From contig DJYQ01000041.1 of NCBI GenBank assembly GCA_002450165.1, positions 1 to 18,329 of the forward strand: DNA of 18,329 nt, in the 5' to 3' direction. Position numbers and translations under genes: made by a program. How positions within the stretch are numbered: the first letter of the stretch is position 1; each line of letters starts with the position of its first letter. Shown one piece after another: positions 16,501 through 18,329 of this stretch. Below the pieces are notes generated by a model. The model was not told where the DNA came from and did no database searches. It was given only the letters and a program-made list of their open reading frames with translations. Source of the DNA: Prevotellaceae bacterium UBA6974. Its GTDB lineage: Bacteria > Bacteroidota > Bacteroidia > Bacteroidales > Bacteroidaceae.

Positions 16501-17683
16501 TTCACGCGTATATAGGCCACGTCTGTGCGTTGATGGTGAAACCCTGAACGAGGGCAGCAACATCATCTTCACAAACGAGGAGGTAGGCGATGCAGGTATG
16601 TTCCGTTTCGTTACCGCAACAGACTCTACCTATTATATACAGAACAAGGCTACCGGTCTGTACCTGAACATCAACAGTGCTAACAAGGTTGTCCTGAGCG
16701 TTACACCTATGACGTTCAACACCCAGGCTATCGGTTACGGTGCAAGCCTTATCAACGGCTTCTACATCAGTGGCGAGAAGGTTAATCCTCTGCATGCCGA
16801 GCGCAATACCAACGCCTTGGTAACATGGAATGCTACAACCCTGGGTTCTAACTCAATGCTCTTTATCGAGGACGCAGAGGTCGAGGGTGACGCTGGCACT
16901 CTGGATCAGGTTTCCCTGAAACTGTGGCCTGGTTCTCTGTATGCATACACATTCCCGATGGACGTAACATTCGACCCCGCACAGGTTGAGGTATTCAATG
17001 CTGCAGGCTTCGAAGTAGTTACTGACGACGAGAACAAGAAATACGAGAACACCATTATCCTGGCCAAGGCCGATGATACATTTGTCAAGGCAGGTACTCC
17101 TGTTGTTATCCGCACTCTGAACGAGTATCCTGGCTCACGCTCTGACCTGCTTACCGAGGCCAAGGCTCAGTGGGTTGAGGAAGAAGGTGCAGAAGGCGTA
17201 ACCCGCCAGTATCAGTTGGAGAAGACAGCCGAGTTCGATGCTGAGTACTATGTAAATGTAAACATCGTTGCTGCTGCCAAGTACATCAGTCAGGTTCCCG
17301 AGTCAACATCTATGCTGATCGGCTCATTCGGCAAGGTAACCGTTCCGACCGGAGCAACTGCCGTATGTCCTGTAGAGAATACCGTAAGGAAAGCTACTCC
17401 AGCTGTATTCGAGTCATACGTTGCCGTTCCGACCGATCAGATTCAGACCAGTGCCAAGTACAAGTGGAACTGGCGCATTGGCGAGGTTGAGCCTGCTTAC
17501 ATCGTTGGTGATGCAAACGGCAATGGCGAGGTAGAAATCGGTGACATTACTGCTGTTCTGACACTGATGGCCGATCCTGCTGCTACCGGTTACAACAACA
17601 AGGCTGCTGACGCTAACCAGAATGGTGAGATTGAGATTGGTGACATTACTACCATCTTGAATATCATGGCTGGTGGAGAGTAA
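13583..17683 (+). CDS. Large secreted multidomain protein with two discoidin-like modules and C-terminal dockerin
   Basis: The 1366-residue product has a signal peptide (MKKIFSFLSLLLMAFAVQAQ). Two F5/8-type C (discoidin)-like modules lie at about 50-207 and 577-727. Both carry SSPF/Y, ST(F/Y)WHSxW, DHITK and RGYWH. A helical segment (about 215-310), a trefoil-like segment (about 318-520), a FIVAR-like helical stretch (about 735-885) and a second trefoil-like segment (about 887-1100) surround them. A beta-rich region containing KAGTPVVI follows. A type I dockerin closes the chain, with calcium loops at 1310-1321 and 1343-1354. No catalytic domain is recognised, so glycan binding or surface scaffolding is more likely than hydrolysis. 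Lysine codons are strongly AAG-biased, hinting at high expression. The next gene starts 38 bases downstream. Domain calls are by eye. Confidence 0.8.
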   Translation: MKKIFSFLSLLLMAFAVQAQEVWVLNTEDEGGEPVVPGAYDAEEVTTWFSSPFTDPGEGSIAGLFDDDQSTFWHSNWHNGDASNGVHYLRVDLPEGFWEDNADFFPGGWGFGFGRRSGAQSDHITKISVWGIPADKVAAEGGTKKTYTKDELDYLGEFEWTFGNNTEWKYSDVISDMSYNAICFFEESTTNNRGYWHLGEFRIYGTVEGEWVDPRQAAIETLQGVTDGCTEFNDEESRETWFAERVGTKRGQYDPTLANAYAAAYDSAKEILDDWIAQETESQYTLDQINAAKTALTDAKTACYAKTAAAQQLTVAPGYYMIVSSLDFQGTYTETAYYTAEEADAWNEEHAEQIEAGDVEPVSEGDPYQRDVTGSVIKSIYNNNGNASWKTYEEKAPYLFRIEKGEFKSDATHRIYPGTDPDNVYKIINMQNGGTFGDITKSAPVMFVEANDSVFAFDIIPDTYVDGNQVINIRNAGKVGETQWNNIHCAGHNNGAGTSGNIVGWTWGASASQWYLKHITDEEAEQWLATDENKAQVMLNSASPVVAAVPAQIEIAKDQKATVHEDEPIIESGEQFSSPYTTLDSQSTTVEDIFANLISEEGSTYWHSRWEGGAVGADIHYLQVANVDCNNFAVKMTRRNVQNDHITKLRVKGYLEDDESLTFEDGADLGVLNIPFGAKGETTTSSNVIDASGYPVLRFYSEEEVDQNGKVASRGYWHAVKFQMYAAEVGYYHGDAEATQYAHRKALADAVANAVKAWNESAWTSAEFAEGYTPEEGTEPRSIEDMKTQYDALMNAYEAWNAVYADPTNLRAAIAGAKSDVDMVVIGNNPGEWQEGSSTLKTAYDNAVAYDLACEFNGQEEMDAYTQAIAEGKTADLATANKVVANKWYKLHFASEELYDNTGWDKTGAKATYIKYNDEQEEAAGEGENDPKIALELFGRYVAAGKLIESYLDENGNAVEVIRHSEGEEYMDSSRVYRPRLCVDGETLNEGSNIIFTNEEVGDAGMFRFVTATDSTYYIQNKATGLYLNINSANKVVLSVTPMTFNTQAIGYGASLINGFYISGEKVNPLHAERNTNALVTWNATTLGSNSMLFIEDAEVEGDAGTLDQVSLKLWPGSLYAYTFPMDVTFDPAQVEVFNAAGFEVVTDDENKKYENTIILAKADDTFVKAGTPVVIRTLNEYPGSRSDLLTEAKAQWVEEEGAEGVTRQYQLEKTAEFDAEYYVNVNIVAAAKYISQVPESTSMLIGSFGKVTVPTGATAVCPVENTVRKATPAVFESYVAVPTDQIQTSAKYKWNWRIGEVEPAYIVGDANGNGEVEIGDITAVLTLMADPAATGYNNKAADANQNGEIEIGDITTILNIMAGGE

Positions 17684-17721
17684 TGCATTTGATTAAATAG
17701 TAACAAAAAAATCAAGTAAAT

Positions 17722-18329
17722 ATGAAAAAGTTAATTTTTTCGGTTCTCGCATGCTTCGCAATGCTGTCTGTAAGCGCGCAGACCGTTACCATAGAGAATC
17801 TGAATTACAAGAAAGGCGAGGCTGGCTCGTTCGACATCTGTCTGAATACTGATGCAGATATTTATAGTGCATACGCTTTTTATCTGTACCTTCCAGAGAC
17901 ACTGAACTTTGCGACAAGAACCAACAAGATTGTAGCAGACGGAGACGCCGTTACAGACGACAACGAACTGGACTACACTTGGAAGGCCTCAACAAAGTTT
18001 CCTGCAAAGGATGGTTACAAGCAGTATATGCTGGCCGTATACGATAAGAACGGCGAATTGCTCCACACAAGCGAGGGTGGTTCGCTGGTAACTATCAGTT
18101 ATCTGGCAAGTGAACTGGAAGCAGATGTTCTGCCAATCATCATTCAGGAGTCTCAGTTCTCGAAGCCAAACGGTGAATCAATTAAGAGCGATGAGGTGAT
18201 TACCGCTATCAGCACTCTGAATGCTGGCGACAATGCCAACGGCAATGTCGTTGCATACGACCTGACTGGCCGCAAGACTACAGCCAACGCTCCTGGCGTC
18301 AAGGTCATCAACGGCAAGAAGGTGATTAA
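17722..18329 (+). CDS. Secreted cohesin-like protein with short Bacteroidales C-terminal motif, 3' end outside window
   Basis: The frame from the ATG at 17722 stays open for 202 full codons to the window edge, where a codon beginning AA is cut, so the stop lies outside. Residues 1-20 are a signal peptide ending SVSAQ. Residues 21 to about 165 are beta-rich. The pattern VTIENLNYKKGEAGSFDICL, then AYAFYLYLPETLNF, resembles cohesin-type domains of Bacteroidales secreted proteins. The end (179-202) reads YDLTGRKTTANAPGVKVING then KKVI, which is like the short C-terminal motif common in Prevotella and Bacteroides exported proteins and resembles the end of type IX sorting domains. Such proteins usually stop a few residues after GKKV, so little is probably missing. 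It follows the dockerin gene by 38 bases. The cohesin call is tentative. Confidence 0.75.
   Translation, partial: MKKLIFSVLACFAMLSVSAQTVTIENLNYKKGEAGSFDICLNTDADIYSAYAFYLYLPETLNFATRTNKIVADGDAVTDDNELDYTWKASTKFPAKDGYKQYMLAVYDKNGELLHTSEGGSLVTISYLASELEADVLPIIIQESQFSKPNGESIKSDEVITAISTLNAGDNANGNVVAYDLTGRKTTANAPGVKVINGKKVI

Noticed and set aside
18327..18329. In-frame stop of the last gene
   Set aside because: The terminal taa is out of frame by one base; the frame reads ATT then AA, so the gene is still open at the edge.
13583..18329. A true cellulosome locus
   Set aside because: There is no glycoside hydrolase, no multi-cohesin scaffoldin and no surface-layer anchor in view; only one dockerin and one tentative cohesin-like domain.

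Overview
The window looks like a chromosomal segment of a Bacteroidales bacterium, most likely Prevotellaceae-like and of gut, rumen or oral origin. The evidence is a complete core type IX secretion operon in the order porP/sprF-gldK-gldL-gldM-gldN, a Bacteroidetes-style 7TM-HD phosphodiesterase, several perfect matches to the Bacteroidetes -7 promoter element TAnnTTTG, few Shine-Dalgarno-like leaders, and secreted proteins with Bacteroidales C-terminal motifs. The genus assignment is inference.

Layout. Bases 1-55 hold five head-to-tail copies of an 11-bp repeat that runs off the left edge. Then come a minus-strand PgpH-like c-di-AMP phosphodiesterase (118-2190) and the divergent gltX (2323-3885), which share a short promoter region with two interlocked -7 elements. 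gltX meets priA (3886-6210, minus) stop-to-stop with no spacer. priA is the last gene of a tightly packed minus-strand block that reads, in transcription order, DUF2795-like gene (12301-12080), porP/sprF (12000-11044), gldK (11016-9562), gldL (9531-8842), gldM (8842-7289), gldN (7283-6216), priA. Upstream on the same strand lies a pair made of a small HSPF-motif protein of unknown function and a PduO-type cobalamin adenosyltransferase (13373-12388).

A 200-bp divergent promoter region precedes a plus-strand two-gene unit. The first gene encodes a 1366-residue secreted protein with two discoidin-like modules, helical and trefoil-like segments and a C-terminal dockerin. The second (17722 to beyond the right edge) encodes a small secreted protein that looks cohesin-like and ends in a short Bacteroidales C-terminal motif.

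How the parts fit. The GldL/GldM motor and the GldK/GldN ring with PorP/SprF build an envelope export machine. The dockerin and cohesin-like pair are plausible surface or secreted products in the same neighbourhood. Whether they bind each other, or leave through this machine, is inference. No intergenic stretch exceeds 300 bases, and no tRNA, rRNA, CRISPR array or transposase was seen. The most unusual features are the adjacent dockerin/cohesin-like pair, an exact 21-bp in-frame repeat that gives GldL four heptads, a perfect palindrome over the likely promoter of the secretion operon, and the 11-bp array at the left edge.
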